From: Pterois miles
Lineage: Eukaryota; Chordata; Actinopteri; Perciformes; Scorpaenidae
Reading direction: 5' to 3'
DNA: 64,000 nt
Assembly: GCA_947000775.1 (NCBI GenBank)
Contig: CAMQGK010000637.1
Coordinates: 22,994,001-23,058,000, forward strand
Position 1 is the first letter of the stretch, and the number at the start of each line of letters is the position of its first letter. The notes below the pieces were generated by a model. It searched no databases. It was not told where the DNA came from and saw only the letters and a list, made by a program, of their open reading frames with translations. Made by a program: the position numbers and the translations under genes. Positions 25,501-34,412 of the stretch are shown one piece after another.

Positions 25501-28500
25501 GTGGGGACCAAACAGTAGATATCTTCGTCAGGGATAAACAAAACATTCATTTTGGACCCGCCAACATTTTTAAAATTATTTTATTCGCTTTCATAATAAT
25601 TTTTTCAGGGAAATCCATACTTTTATTTGGCACTTTTCTAAAGGCTCTGTGGGTCTTTTATTGTTTAAAAATATTTGTCTACATAATATGTTATCAATAG
25701 GACCTTTAAAGCGTGGTTTGAATTTATTAATCCCATGAGGGGTGCATTTTTTTATGTTGAGATCAGCTGTACATAGTGGAGCATTGTAAAAATTGTAAAA
25801 CACTGGATTCAAACTGAACAGAAATAAAATAAAACTCACCTAAACCGTTGTATTTACTCTTTCCAACAATCACAGTTACACTGCGCATGTGTTGTAGCCA
25901 GTTCTCTTCATGTTATGGCTGATCGGAAACCTTTGAATCCGGATCATCATCCAGCTCGCCACCAAAATGTAAAGGATTGTTCAATGAGCCACACCCCACC
26001 CCTCCAAAATATTTTACTGCATCACCAACCACCAACTTTTAGTTAGTGGTTGGTGATTTCCTGCTAACATCCTGCTAACAGACAGACAAAACTTCACTGT
26101 GGGACTAATAAAGGAATATCTTATCTTAAACAAACCAATGCCAGTGAAAACATAACCTCCTTGGCCTTTGGCCTTGGCAGAGGTAATTATGTAACCTCAA
26201 TATGTGGAGGCTGATTATTAGTAGTATTAATAGTGTTGTTACACACCACAATTTCTGTTTATACCATGCATAGTAGCTATGATATGAGGTATAATTTTGG
26301 TTATGGTTGTACTTTTCTTTGCTATAAGATATTTTCACTTTCACTTTTGCTGATAATTAATTTCATGACGAAAGGATGTAAGGCATTATTTTCTTCTGTT
26401 TCATATGCATATATTTTGTTTCAGGACCAGGTACGTTACATTACGATATGATACGAACAATTAAACTCAAAATTACAAGACAGAAAGTAGACTTAAAGTA
26501 CCCACAACCAGAGCTGTACTCAAACTAATACTGCAGTACTGTCTCAGGTGAAGTGACTTAAGACACTGTGACAACACGAAAGGAGCAGTTCAAGTGAAGA
26601 GACCAAGTTTGTGAGTCAACCTGAATTAAGAAAGAGCGACGATGCCTTTTCTAATGAGACGCCTCATGTCGAACAGATGAAAACATGTTGTCACATCCTC
26701 TCACATTAGAGGAGTGTTAACACGTTGCATTATTTCTGTCCAACAACATGAATCAGACTCTGAGAGTTTGTGGTCATTGGGTTAGTGTTACGATGTGGAA
26801 ACAAGCTTTAACTTTAAAAATTACCTTTTTTTCTTCTGTTCCAGAGGACGATCAAACACATGCTGATGACAAACGCACCGCAATTGGTAAAACATATCCA
26901 ACAGAATGATGAATAACTGATGCAGTTTTTACTGACTGAAATTAATCATCACCTGTTTTTCTGGTCTCCACAGAGCTGGAGGACATACACTTTGGTAGGT
27001 ATTTATTTAGATATTTTTACATTTTACAGTAGAATGATTGTGTTGACAATGCATTTGTGTGCTTAGTGAGAAGCAGTATTTAGCTAAATCAAGAGTACTT
27101 TCGTGTAAAGTGAGTGAAAAGTTTTAATGTTTTCTTCCTTTAGATGAGGCTGACTCTGACAGTACTGATGGGATCTACATGGGTAAGACACAGCTAATTC
27201 ACTCTGCTTGTTTGCTGTATAAAAGACACATAATGCTGCTCAGATCACTTTTCTCATCAAAAGAGGAAATTTAATTTGACAAGTCGTGAAGTGTTGATAT
27301 TGAAAGTTTCAGCAAAATGTTCACTGACAACATCTCATGTGTTTTATTATAACATACACTCATAGCAACTTCTTCATGGTTAGGCTTCTGGTTAAGGAAT
27401 ACTGAAGAACGCAGTATGCAGTATACAGTATATAGTACACAGTATGCACTGTGTTTACCAGAGATGTGAACAACAGTGTCTTGGTAATTTAGTTATTTAG
27501 CATGAAAAAAGCATAGAAATGACAAATCAAGAAGAAATCTTAGGTGACCAAAGAGTGGACAGCCCTATGAAATGTAATGAAAATACTGTTACTGTGACAA
27601 AGATACAGTAAATGAATGAACGAATTGTGTTCACCAGCTGGTTTCCGGCAGAGTTTCCGTCTCTGGAGGAAGACGTCCTACAGGAGGAGACGACAGTCCT
27701 GCACCTCCTGCTCACCCAACAGCAGCATCCTGTCCCCCTACGAGGAGGTGGTTTTGTACCAGCGCTCGCCGCAAGAGAACCATCGCCTCATCGTCCTCGT
27801 TGGTGAGACAGAAATGCTTAAATTATCGTTTTGATTCATAATCTCTTGGCTGTTTTCTCTCACTATTTGTTCCTCTTTAATTCTCAATTTCTCTATAATA
27901 TCTACAGTACAAATTTATACATATTTCTCTCTGTCCAGGTGCTACAAGAGTTGGAGTGAATGAACTGAGGAAAAGACTCATCAAACTGAATCCGTCAACC
28001 TTCCAGGGACCCATACCTCGTAAGTTCATTGATTTAAAGTGTTTCTCACAATAGGTTTGGTGTTTTACATTGTGTGTCATATGAAAAAAAAATCATAATG
28101 TGTGTTTTCATATTGTGCATAATTCACAATTTTCACATATATTATTATGTGATACGTTAAAGAACATAGAACTAAAGAAAAGAAAGTAAAAGTTATATCA
28201 AAATGAAAGATACATTTTTAGATTTTCTAAGGCAAAAATTATTTTAGTTTACACATAAATCGTAATTAGACCAAGAGTCTACAGTCGTGTTAGCAGCTCA
28301 CCAAATAAATTTAATAAACCAAAGTATTGTTAAAATTGTCATGGTGACCAGTTACAATGTTGGTGTTTCATTGTGTGTTTATAATATGATATCCTAACAG
28401 AAGAAGAATGAAAGACATGAAAAAAATATACTGAAAAACATGTGAAGTAAATAATAATGTACCAGTTTTGATTGGCTGTCGCCCTGTTCCTCCAGACACC

Positions 28501-30473
28501 ACTCGACCAATCAGAGCAGGGGAGCAGACAGGAAGAGAGTACCACTTTGTCACCAAAGAGCTGTTTGAGTACATGGTTTGCAACCACAGGTAGATTTCTC
28601 TTCTTTCTTGACTGTTTACATGATGACTGTGTTGGTGGTATCCATTTGATTTGGATGCACAGTCTATCTAAATTATTATTAGGAGAAACTGTGATGGTTT
28701 CATTTTAGATTAAAATGATCTTTGCTACATGGTCTCACATTTCTGACTGCACTGTTATCTGATCTGTATTTGTGCCTCTGTTATGTGTGTGCTGATCAGG
28801 TTTGTGGAGTATGGGGAGTATAAGGGCCACCTGTATGGGACCAGCACTGACGCTATTGATGAGGTGCTAAAACGAGGCCGGATGTGCATCATCGATGTTG
28901 AACCACATGTGAGTTTCATTAAGAAGAAAGTAGTCTTTGATAATATGGATCGTTCATCCATCATCAACCTGTTAGAGATCTGTGTGAAATTGTCAGAATG
29001 AGCATAATGAATTTTTGGCCAGAAACATGTTTTGTGAGGTCACAGTGACCTGTGACCACCAACATGCAATCAGTTCATCCTTGAGGCCAAGTGGACGTTT
29101 GTGCCAGATTTGAAGACATTACCTCCCAGCGTTCCTGAGATATTGTATTCATGAGCATTGTATATCGGATGGACGGACAGACAGACATCCCAAAAACATA
29201 ATGCCTCCTGCCACAGTTTTCGCCAGCTCGGGGGCATAAAAACACTCATGTTAAAGGATAAAACTGCTGTTATTTTATATTACACACACTGTCAGCAAAT
29301 CACAAGAAAATAACATGTTAGATGGTCAGTACTTCCTGTCTGTGACTTTGGTTCCTACTGATGACCTAAATCGTTAAAAACACTTCCCTAAAATATGCCA
29401 ATCAGCCATAACATTACCATCGGTATGACCACTGACACCTGTAGTGAATAACAACATGTCATTACAATGGCAAAAATGGGCAAGCAAGGATGTGAGTAAC
29501 TTTGACAAGGGCCAAACTGTGATGGCTAGAGGACTGGGTCAGAGCATCTCCAAAACTGCAGTTCCTGTGGGATGTTCCCAGTCTGAAGTGGTCAGGACCT
29601 ACCAGAAGTGGTCCAAGGAAGGAAAACCAGTGAACCGGCGACAGGGTCATGGGCAGCCAAGGCTCATCGATGCACATGGGGAGCGAAGGCTGGCCAATAG
29701 AAGAGCTACTGTAGCTACTGTAGTTACTTATTGCTGAACAAATAAGTAATGCTGGTTCAGATAGAAAGGTGTCAGAACACACAGTACATCGCAGTTTGTT
29801 GCGTTTGTGGCTGCGTAGCCACAGAACGGTCAGGACGCCTGTGCTGTTATGGCTGATCGGTATGTAGTTTAATGTTTTAAAAAGTCTCTGTCATTTCCTG
29901 AAACAGCTAATTGCTGTAGTTTTCATCAAACAAACAGGAAGAAATAGTGAATTTGTTGAGGACTATTTTTAGCAGTGCTAATCCCAGATGTGTTGGTTTT
30001 GTTGTCAGAGCATCCTGCCCCTGAGGACGGGGAAACTGAAGCCCTACGTGATCTTTATCAAAGCTCCCAGTCCAGACAGACTGAGACAAACCCGGAGAGA
30101 CGCCCGAATCATCACCAACTACTCCGTCCACAGAGCGTTCACAGTAAGAGCTCCGACAATATTACAACTCAGATTTCTAAAAGCAGGACAACACAAACAT
30201 TACATGTAACAGCACCAAGGGCTGAAAGAAGGAGAAAGAAGTGAAAGACTGTTAGAAAATGTAGTCCTTGTGTTTCTCCTCCTGCAGGAGGAGGACTTTG
30301 TGGAGCTGGAGGACGTGTCCCGCCTGATGGATTCCAAGTACAAACAGTTTTTTGACAGCGTGATAGTGAACGACGACCTGCAGGACGCCTTTATGCAGCT
30401 GTGCTCCATCATCCAGGAGGCACAGGACGAACCACAGTGGATACCCGTCAGCTGGTGCTGGACAGAGGAGTAA
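13053..30473 (+). CDS. mpp4: MAGUK p55 subfamily member 4 (Mpp4), 20 coding exons
   Basis: Membrane-associated guanylate-kinase scaffold of retinal photoreceptors; the mammalian protein organises presynaptic and cell-polarity complexes. Coding exons: 13053-13074, 14288-14409, 14492-14569, 15244-15327, 15414-15545, 20958-21039, 21150-21235, 21488-21565, 22609-22805, 24086-24144, 25086-25103, 26845-26886, 26974-26994, 27144-27182, 27638-27802, 27939-28019, 28496-28589, 28800-28908, 30009-30143 and 30288-30473. All junctions are GT-AG, phases match throughout, and the sum is 1830 bases (609 aa plus stop), close to the human length. Order: L27 region, PDZ (about 134-215), SH3 (229-294), basic HOOK linker, guanylate-kinase-like domain (about 400-595). 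RIVCLVKNNQPLGAT and SYRRRRQSC-type sequence favour MPP4 over other p55 members. The start is the first ATG after the acceptor at 13034; M5 is an alternative. tmem237 lies downstream on the same strand. Confidence 0.93.
13994..14224 (+). mobile_element. tRNA-derived SINE in mpp4 intron 1
   Basis: The tRNA-like head has an A-box-like TTGCTCAGTGGGTAGAGC and a B-box-like GATTCGATCCC. It is followed by a body with GTGTCCTTGAGTGAGACAC and TTAAATGCAGAGGTG, ending near ACCTGTATATATATGATG. The body matches the 3' part of the chimera at 9720-9957. A decayed copy of a related element is near 36430-36545. Confidence 0.8.
14288..15545 (+). CDS. mpp4: mpp4 exons 2-5: L27 region and start of PDZ
   Basis: Four exons encode the N-terminal L27-type helices, for example VLHELLSAPWLRALLKIYE and ARELCSLLSSPHIQALL. 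An acidic linker (PPLPDEMPEDEEA) and the first PDZ strand, ending in NNQPL, follow. L27 modules of p55 proteins mediate hetero-oligomerisation with other scaffolds. Exon 3 has a weak donor (GTTTAT) followed within ten bases by a CA repeat. Exon 5 ends in phase 0, and the next constitutive exon is 5.4 kb downstream. Confidence 0.9.
14577..14611 (+). repeat. (CA)n microsatellite next to an mpp4 donor site
   Basis: The CA array starts less than 10 bases after the exon 3 donor at 14570. Confidence 0.9.
14769..15065 (+). repeat. Dispersed MITE-like repeat, family 1, copy 4
   Basis: Contains AAACTGCATGTGATTATCAT, GGGTACCCATAGAACCC and TTAGCCTCCTTCCTGACAAG in the family order. It lies in mpp4 intron 3. 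Confidence 0.75.
16045..16715. repeat. MITE-like repeat, family 2 (ends in inverted GTGG...AAGTA)
   Basis: The left end, GTGGTTGAAAGTAACATTTA, and right end, TTACTTACATTCCACCA, are inverted relative to each other. The interior has recurrent AAGTACTTTACTTCAGTAAA-like sequence. Related sequence occurs at about 13502-13700, 21618-22462, 23640-23760 and 49395-50370. Confidence 0.6.
16999..17305 (+). other. CpG-rich open segment with splice-site-like ends in the mpp4 PDZ-splitting intron
   Basis: This is the most CpG-rich stretch of the intron. It is preceded by a pyrimidine tract ending TTCACCAAG at 16998 and followed by the donor GTAAGA at 17306. One frame is open throughout, without an in-frame ATG, and is arginine-rich. 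It ends with one base left over, which matches in frame the acceptor-like TTTTTAG at 19351 before the long open frame there. It could be a coding exon, or a noncoding exon or promoter of a nested transcript. It may also be coincidence. Confidence 0.3.
17500..17800 (+). repeat. Dispersed repeat, family 3, copy 1
   Basis: Shares the blocks GGACCTAATTATTTAAAT, GATTCACCTCAAAA and CAATGTAAGTCTATGGG with the inverted copy at about 37385-37740. Confidence 0.65.
19231..20406 (+). CDS. Long proline/serine-rich open frame nested in mpp4 intron; candidate exon
   Basis: Open for 391 codons on the same strand as mpp4, between the exons at 15545 and 20958. The frame starts from a non-ATG codon; the first in-frame ATG is at about 19702, so it looks like an exon rather than a complete gene. 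Acceptor-like sites are at 19274 (TTTTCTTTCAG) and 19351 (CCATTTTTAG). Residues near 60-180 are Pro/Ser/His-rich, with YAYPPPPVPAYSLSLP. Residues about 187-259 form an amphipathic helix candidate (VEELRSTVQTVASSIEHG; ENAQALNLLAEVVDKLQ). A polyproline (TPPPPPPRVSS) and polyserine tract follow, then a lysine-rich C-terminus before TAG. An ATTAAA lies about 210 bases after the stop. Composition and length argue for a real coding exon. I do not recognise the family. It may be an alternative mpp4 3' exon or a separate nested gene. Confidence 0.5.
   Translation: MTPFLLFPALLFSFSDVYFTFLLALSLLSSSASQHGGPFLEKPNHSGGDGASTGGSSDDYAYPPPPVPAYSLSLPNSPVLYQKGAIGGHSRNIPTPGRSPSCTGIHPFRAHTAPSSPAPHRSTRQQGVSTLPTPSRQHGCQSGSHNKLQEEPLSRPLMTHYSTAPRHNGRQKQPQQTRNEQQQPKHCELAKQCSVEELRSTVQTVASSIEHGTQDVRHLGHKMVAATEMITDSVEENAQALNLLAEVVDKLQCLIVASKHPEVSPPRRPKQRTPPPPPPRVSSMSPKAVRKPPTPYPRRLSSSSSSSCSSSSSSTSVSSCVDSFATSRSPKQLNGDSKRTVVTFGGTYRAGGSGSNGQVRLNNGAVSRASLEDQDCNSTGCLTTRKKKKNK
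20958..21565 (+). CDS. mpp4: mpp4 exons 6-8: PDZ domain body
   Basis: The exons encode GATIRRDEETGDIYIARVIH, GLLHPGDMLVEVNGNPVVG, EEVIQIL and GTILFKVIP. This is a canonical p55 PDZ with PLGAT as the carboxylate-binding loop (GLGF position). The domain binds C-terminal peptides of membrane partners. Sizes of 82 and 86 bases sum to a whole number of codons, so the two exons must be used together. Confidence 0.93.
21618..22462. repeat. Family 2 MITE-like element interrupted by a family 1 element
   Basis: GGGGTGGACGAAGTACTCAGA at the left and AGTACATGTACTTTCACCACC at the right form imperfect inverted ends. A reverse family 1 copy (about 21885-22252) is inserted inside, so family 1 moved later here. 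Confidence 0.6.
22471..22507. repeat. (TG)n microsatellite upstream of the mpp4 SH3 exon
   Basis: A TG array ends about 100 bases before the acceptor at 22608. Confidence 0.9.
22609..22805 (+). CDS. mpp4: mpp4 exon 9: SH3 domain
   Basis: A single exon encodes nearly the entire SH3 fold: VYMKALVDYCPLQD, MAFSRGDLLEVVDQSDGRWW, QARKLP and AGLIPSASMLKR. The ALYDY position reads ALVDY and the conserved WW and P residues are present. In MAGUKs this SH3 packs against the GK domain through the HOOK insert rather than acting as a typical polyproline binder. Confidence 0.93.
24086..27182 (+). CDS. mpp4: mpp4 exons 10-14: HOOK/linker mini-exons (59, 18, 42, 21, 39 bases)
   Basis: Five short exons encode the variable linker between SH3 and GK. 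They are 24086-24144, 25086-25103, 26845-26886, 26974-26994 and 27144-27182. The last four are 18, 42, 21 and 39 bases and are all flanked by phase-1 introns. Any of them can therefore be skipped without a frameshift. The encoded stretch is acidic (EDDQTHADD, ELEDIHFDEADSDSTDG). Each has good splice sites. The 18-base exon has the least independent support because so few codons can be compared. Confidence 0.8.
25285..25712 (+). repeat. Dispersed repeat, family 4, copy 1
   Basis: Shares blocks such as CACAACAAGTTGTTG, AAACATTCATT and CCATACTTTTATT with 38694-39110. Part of the latter is carried again in the tandem unit at 42142-42345. Confidence 0.7.
26070..26130 (+). mobile_element. 3' tail fragment of a SINE/LINE
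   Basis: CACTGTGGGACTAATAAAGG and AATATCTTATCTTA match the 3' end of the SINE at 55941-56290, which has GTGGGACTAATAAAGGAATA. The rest of the element is absent or too decayed to see. Confidence 0.55.
27638..30473 (+). CDS. mpp4: mpp4 exons 15-20: HOOK basic stretch and guanylate-kinase-like domain
   Basis: The first exon carries the basic run SYRRRRQS and the E-F/GK entry SPYEEVVLYQRS. The GK-like domain follows, with blocks TRPIRAGEQTGREYHFVT, FVEYGEYKGHLYGTS, GRMCIIDVEP, YVIFIKAPS and FFDSVIVNDDL. It ends in EPQWIPVSW shortly before the TAA at 30471. The nucleotide-binding loop reads GATRVGVNELRKRL and lacks the Gly-Lys of active guanylate kinases. The domain should therefore be a protein-binding module without kinase activity, as in other MAGUKs. 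AATAAA near 30898 is the nearest clear poly(A) signal and lies in a repeat. Confidence 0.93.
29394..29866 (+). mobile_element. Internally deleted Tc1-like transposon in mpp4 intron
   Basis: Inverted ends ATCAGCCATAACA (from 29401) and TGTTATGGCTGAT (to about 29857) enclose a fragment of Tc1-type transposase. TA dinucleotides flank the element at the expected positions. The open frame 29444-29737 retains the N-terminal paired-like helix-turn-helix region (WSKEGKPVNRRQGHGQPRL). The DDE catalytic domain is absent, so it is a non-autonomous relic. Confidence 0.8.
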
Positions 30474-30804
30474 AGGAGGAAAGGGAAAATGTGGGAAGAT
30501 GAGTGAAATCTGAAGAACAGGGGAGGAGATGGAAGATGAACACCTGGATGTGGAGACATATGAGAACAAGAAGGATGAGACGAGGAGAGGAAAAGTTGAG
30601 ACTGCATCAAAACAATTATTTTTCCTGTTTGTCTTTGGACTTTGCACAAAAACTCTTTAATAGCATTTATAAATGATCTTTTTATTCATCTTTAATGTTG
30701 GCAGGATGACAGACTCAGTAAGTAACTACTAAATAGCTTGAATATTACAGACTGATGAAACGCTTTCCGACGTCTCATGTTACCTCACGTCTTCTGTTAA
30801 AAGC

Positions 30805-31230
30805 TGCAATTTAAAAGACCAGTGTGTAAAAATTGGGAGGATAAATTGGCAGAAATTGAGGAAATATTAAGTATGTTCTAGTGTATAATCACCTGAAAAT
30901 AAAAATTGGTGTGTTTTCTTTACCTTAGAATGAGTGGTTTATATCTACATACAAAGCGGGTCCTCTCCACGGAGTCCACCATGTTGCACCACCAGTAGCC
31001 CAGAACGGACAAACCAAATTGTGCTGCTTTTCCTGCCTGGGCCGGAGTCCGTAACGTTACTCGCTGCCGTCATCACTTTTCTTTCTCTCTTGCTTTACCA
31101 CTCACTTCCCACAAAGACACTACGCACTGGCTCTGCTCCAAATGACCTAGAAATGGCTCTAGAAAGGGCCATTCACATCTTTCCACCGGCCACCGTTGCA
31201 ATCTGCAACCTCATCACCAGATACTACCAT
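30805..31230 (-). repeat. Dispersed repeat, family 5, copy 1
   Basis: Contains TAGTGTATAATCACCTGAAAA, TTATATCTACATA and CAGTAGCCCAGAAC. These are the reverse complement of blocks in the copy at 48035-48607 downstream of tmem237. It supplies the AATAAA closest to the mpp4 stop. Confidence 0.7.
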
Positions 31231-34140
31231 ATCCCACACACTTCTGTACTGTTTTTTTTTTCCAGATTTAGCCATTCAATTTATTTTTATTCCGTAATTA
31301 CGGTGCTACAGAGCACCATGATCATTCATGAGGAGTGGTGTTTGTCTAACTGATGAATGTAAGTCTGATATTGCTTCTCTTTTAGCTCTGTTTTTGGTCT
31401 CTACCTCTATGTGTCTCTTTACCTGCTAAATGCTTCACTATGTTCACCTGCTAGTCTATAACCACCTGATTCGACTGTTATCAGGCCAATAAATAGGCAC
31501 TGGCATGTTGTAAAACTGAATGAAATGATTTGTTTTGAACACACCGTTCACGCGGGATGTGGGCTTTAGTCTCCTGGGTGAAAATCCTGTGTTTTGCCAT
31601 GTGAATAGATGATAAAACCTACTAATTTTATAGTAGGCCCCAACTGACCCACATCTATGAGGATTATAGCGAATGATGGTGCCTGACAGCATTTCAATTG
31701 TCTGCTGTTTGCTGCTGAGAAGGTAGTGTACATTGGCTTTTTACAGCTTTTTCTCTGAAATCCTTGCTATGGGAGTGGTGAGAGTAAATCACAACAGTAA
31801 AGTTGTGGGCCAGACAGATAAACAATGAGCTGAAGCTCACTGTAAAGCTCTATAAAGCTGAGGATAGCTGCTCAACGGCACTTGACAGTTAGGTCTAATT
31901 CAACCAGTCTTGAAGTTTCTATACTCTGAAACTCCTTTTTAACAATTGAACCTTCCTACTGATCACCCCAGACCAACAGCTTTACTATCATAAAAGCATG
32001 TTTCTTTTATCTAGAATGAAATTAAACTTGTACATACAGTATGTGTGTGCTAATTAAAGATCAAGATAAAATCATGTGGGTGCATGTCGTCTTCTCTCCC
32101 TCTCCCCTCTCTCTCTCTCTGTTTGTCAGGTTAATCCTCTGCAGGACAGCTGTCGCTCAGCTGATTTAACAAGAGGATTACAGCCTTCTCAGTGCATCAT
32201 TCAGCTTTACTGTCATCTATACAAACAGCAGCGAGTGGCGGTCAGTGTAACACAACATAACAGATAACCTGAGACAATGATTGGATAAGAGCGGAAATAT
32301 TGTGTTTATATGTTGACACCTAAGGCAAGATAACAGTAGTCAAAGAAAGATAAAGAGATAAATTGTTGGTGTACATGAAAGGGAAATATGCAACTGGGTA
32401 ACAGTAATATATATTTGTATAAGGACTGACATCTTTAGTCAGATTAGCAATACTGTAGTGTAGAAATACTTTCTTTCAAGTAAGTTGCATCGTTTCTATG
32501 GCAGCAAACAAATCTGAGCCTGAGTGGAAGTGACAACATTTTTTATTGCATGAATCACCCTCGTCAAAGGCACGTTGACTCACTCGGCAGAGCCTTACAA
32601 GTGACCAGTTGTGACATTTTAATATATGGTGGTTGTCCCCAATTTAGAAAAAGCAGATTTTTAGGTCAGTGGTACTTAATGTCCCCAAAAGTGACCTAAG
32701 TAAGCATGTGAGTGTGTAATAGGATTGGATGTTTGACCTGGTTCCTGTGGTGTGCAGGTTTTAACTTCGACCTTTTAACCTCAGACAGGGCCAGCACACC
32801 TGCTCAGACATGACAAAGTTCATGTCTCAATTCTTTACCACAGCACCAATGGCTGAGATCCATTGGTGTCATACTATTTAGACCCATCCACCATATCAGA
32901 CTTTAACGGTGTTAAATGCGAGATTGGGAGCATGTCTATTCCCTCCGCACAGCTCTCATCATGTCGACAACTCAGCCGGCGGCTAGCAGCTGTTAACCTG
33001 GGGGGAACCAGACGGTGGATGTTACACACAGACTGTATATAAGAAGTGAACATAGTCACCGTGACATCACCCACTGGTTTGTGGACTACTGTCTTGAATC
33101 CTCCAGTTCAACACCAGAAGTGACAATAAAGGTTTGGAGCAAAACATAACCGAAAACTAAATAAGATATTTTTATCATTTTTTATCTTTCATGAACTGAA
33201 AACACACTGTGAAAGTTCTAAGACGAAAACATGGATAACTCCCAGATTGGACAATGCCTTGGTAGCAATCTGTTAGTCACAAGGTAGCCACGCCGTAAAG
33301 CATCCCCTGCTTTATGGTCTATTTGACTCTAAATAGGACCATAATTTACTAAATGAAGATCATGCTGTTTTGTTGAAGACTTGAAACTAGTGACTGAGAC
33401 CGTAAACTCATGTTTACAATGTTTACTGAGGTAATAAATAAAGTGAGAAGTAGGCTCATTTTCCCATAGACTTCTATACAGCCAGACTTCTTTTTGCAAC
33501 CAGAGGAGTCGCCCCCTGGTGGCAATTAGCCAGAATGCAAGTTTATAGTACTTCCGCATTGGCTTCACTTTTCAGACCTGGAGGTTGCAGCCTGGTGCTT
33601 CACTTCCACAGCTGCACAGTCGGTAAGAACATCATTATGAGCTGTAGCCACCGCATGAGAGTAGTGCACAGCAGCAGCCATGAGTGAGCCAGTGGAGCGT
33701 TCACATGCATGAAAATGCTCTAAAAGGCACATGCGGCTGGCCCACCTACGTCTACAATATAATAAAATGGAAGCCAGTGAGCAGTTTTCTTTGTCATGAC
33801 CAAAAACTACTCAGCAAATATGAACACTTGCAATCTTCCAGGTTCATTCATCACGTTGCAGTCTTGGCATTCGTTTGCGGGGAAACAGCTTAAACATTAT
33901 GTATAAAAAGAAAAACATCAGTCTAATAATTCTGCCTATTTGTGAATAAATATTTACTGGATCTGTTGAAGAAAAGACAGAGAAGGGTGAGGGATTATTA
34001 GCATCCATGGCTACTTAGGATCACTACCCGCAGGTGACATCACAGCTGATCAACCAACCACAAAGCTCCCAGAGCCTGTCACGGCTCAGCACATGATCCA
34101 CCTGCCCCTCTAAAACCCTGGGTCGAGTCTCAAAGCTGTG
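31230..34140. other. Intergenic mpp4-tmem237, repeats only
   Basis: No coding exon is recognised. About 33010-33610 carries a repeat with GTGACATCACCCACTGG and a block around GCCCCCTGGTGGC, both common in teleost intergenic DNA. Short open frames have no protein features. Confidence 0.4.
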
Positions 34141-34412
34141 AATAAGCCTCCTCCCCCTCCTGTTTCTTGTTTGTGCTTCAGTTTATCTGCTCACTTTGGA
34201 TTCATGCTACAAGACTTTGAAGTGAATCAGTCATCTTCAATCCACGTTATGGGCGAACAAGGGCAGATGAAAGAGAAATAAAGGGAAGGAGGGTGAAATT
34301 TTTAATAAGGCTCAGCCTACGACACTGTCCCTCTGTTTGTTAAGATCAGAGATAGAAGGCAGTGATTGTCTGTAGTGTTTCTTCACAGCCGCAGACCGAC
34401 TCAACTGCACAG
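34140..34412 (+). promoter_or_regulatory. tmem237: Candidate tmem237 noncoding first exon
   Basis: The sequence ends in CTGCACAG followed by the donor GTGAGC at 34413 and could splice to the acceptor at 36875, just 5' of the tmem237 start codon. There is no clear TATA box. The left limit is arbitrary. Confidence 0.3.

Noticed and set aside
29444..29737. 97-codon frame as a host gene
   Set aside because: It is the N-terminal remnant of a Tc1-like transposase inside inverted ends, not a host exon.
30200..30649. 149- and 131-codon minus-strand frames
   Set aside because: Both are antisense to the last mpp4 exon and its purine-rich 3' untranslated region.
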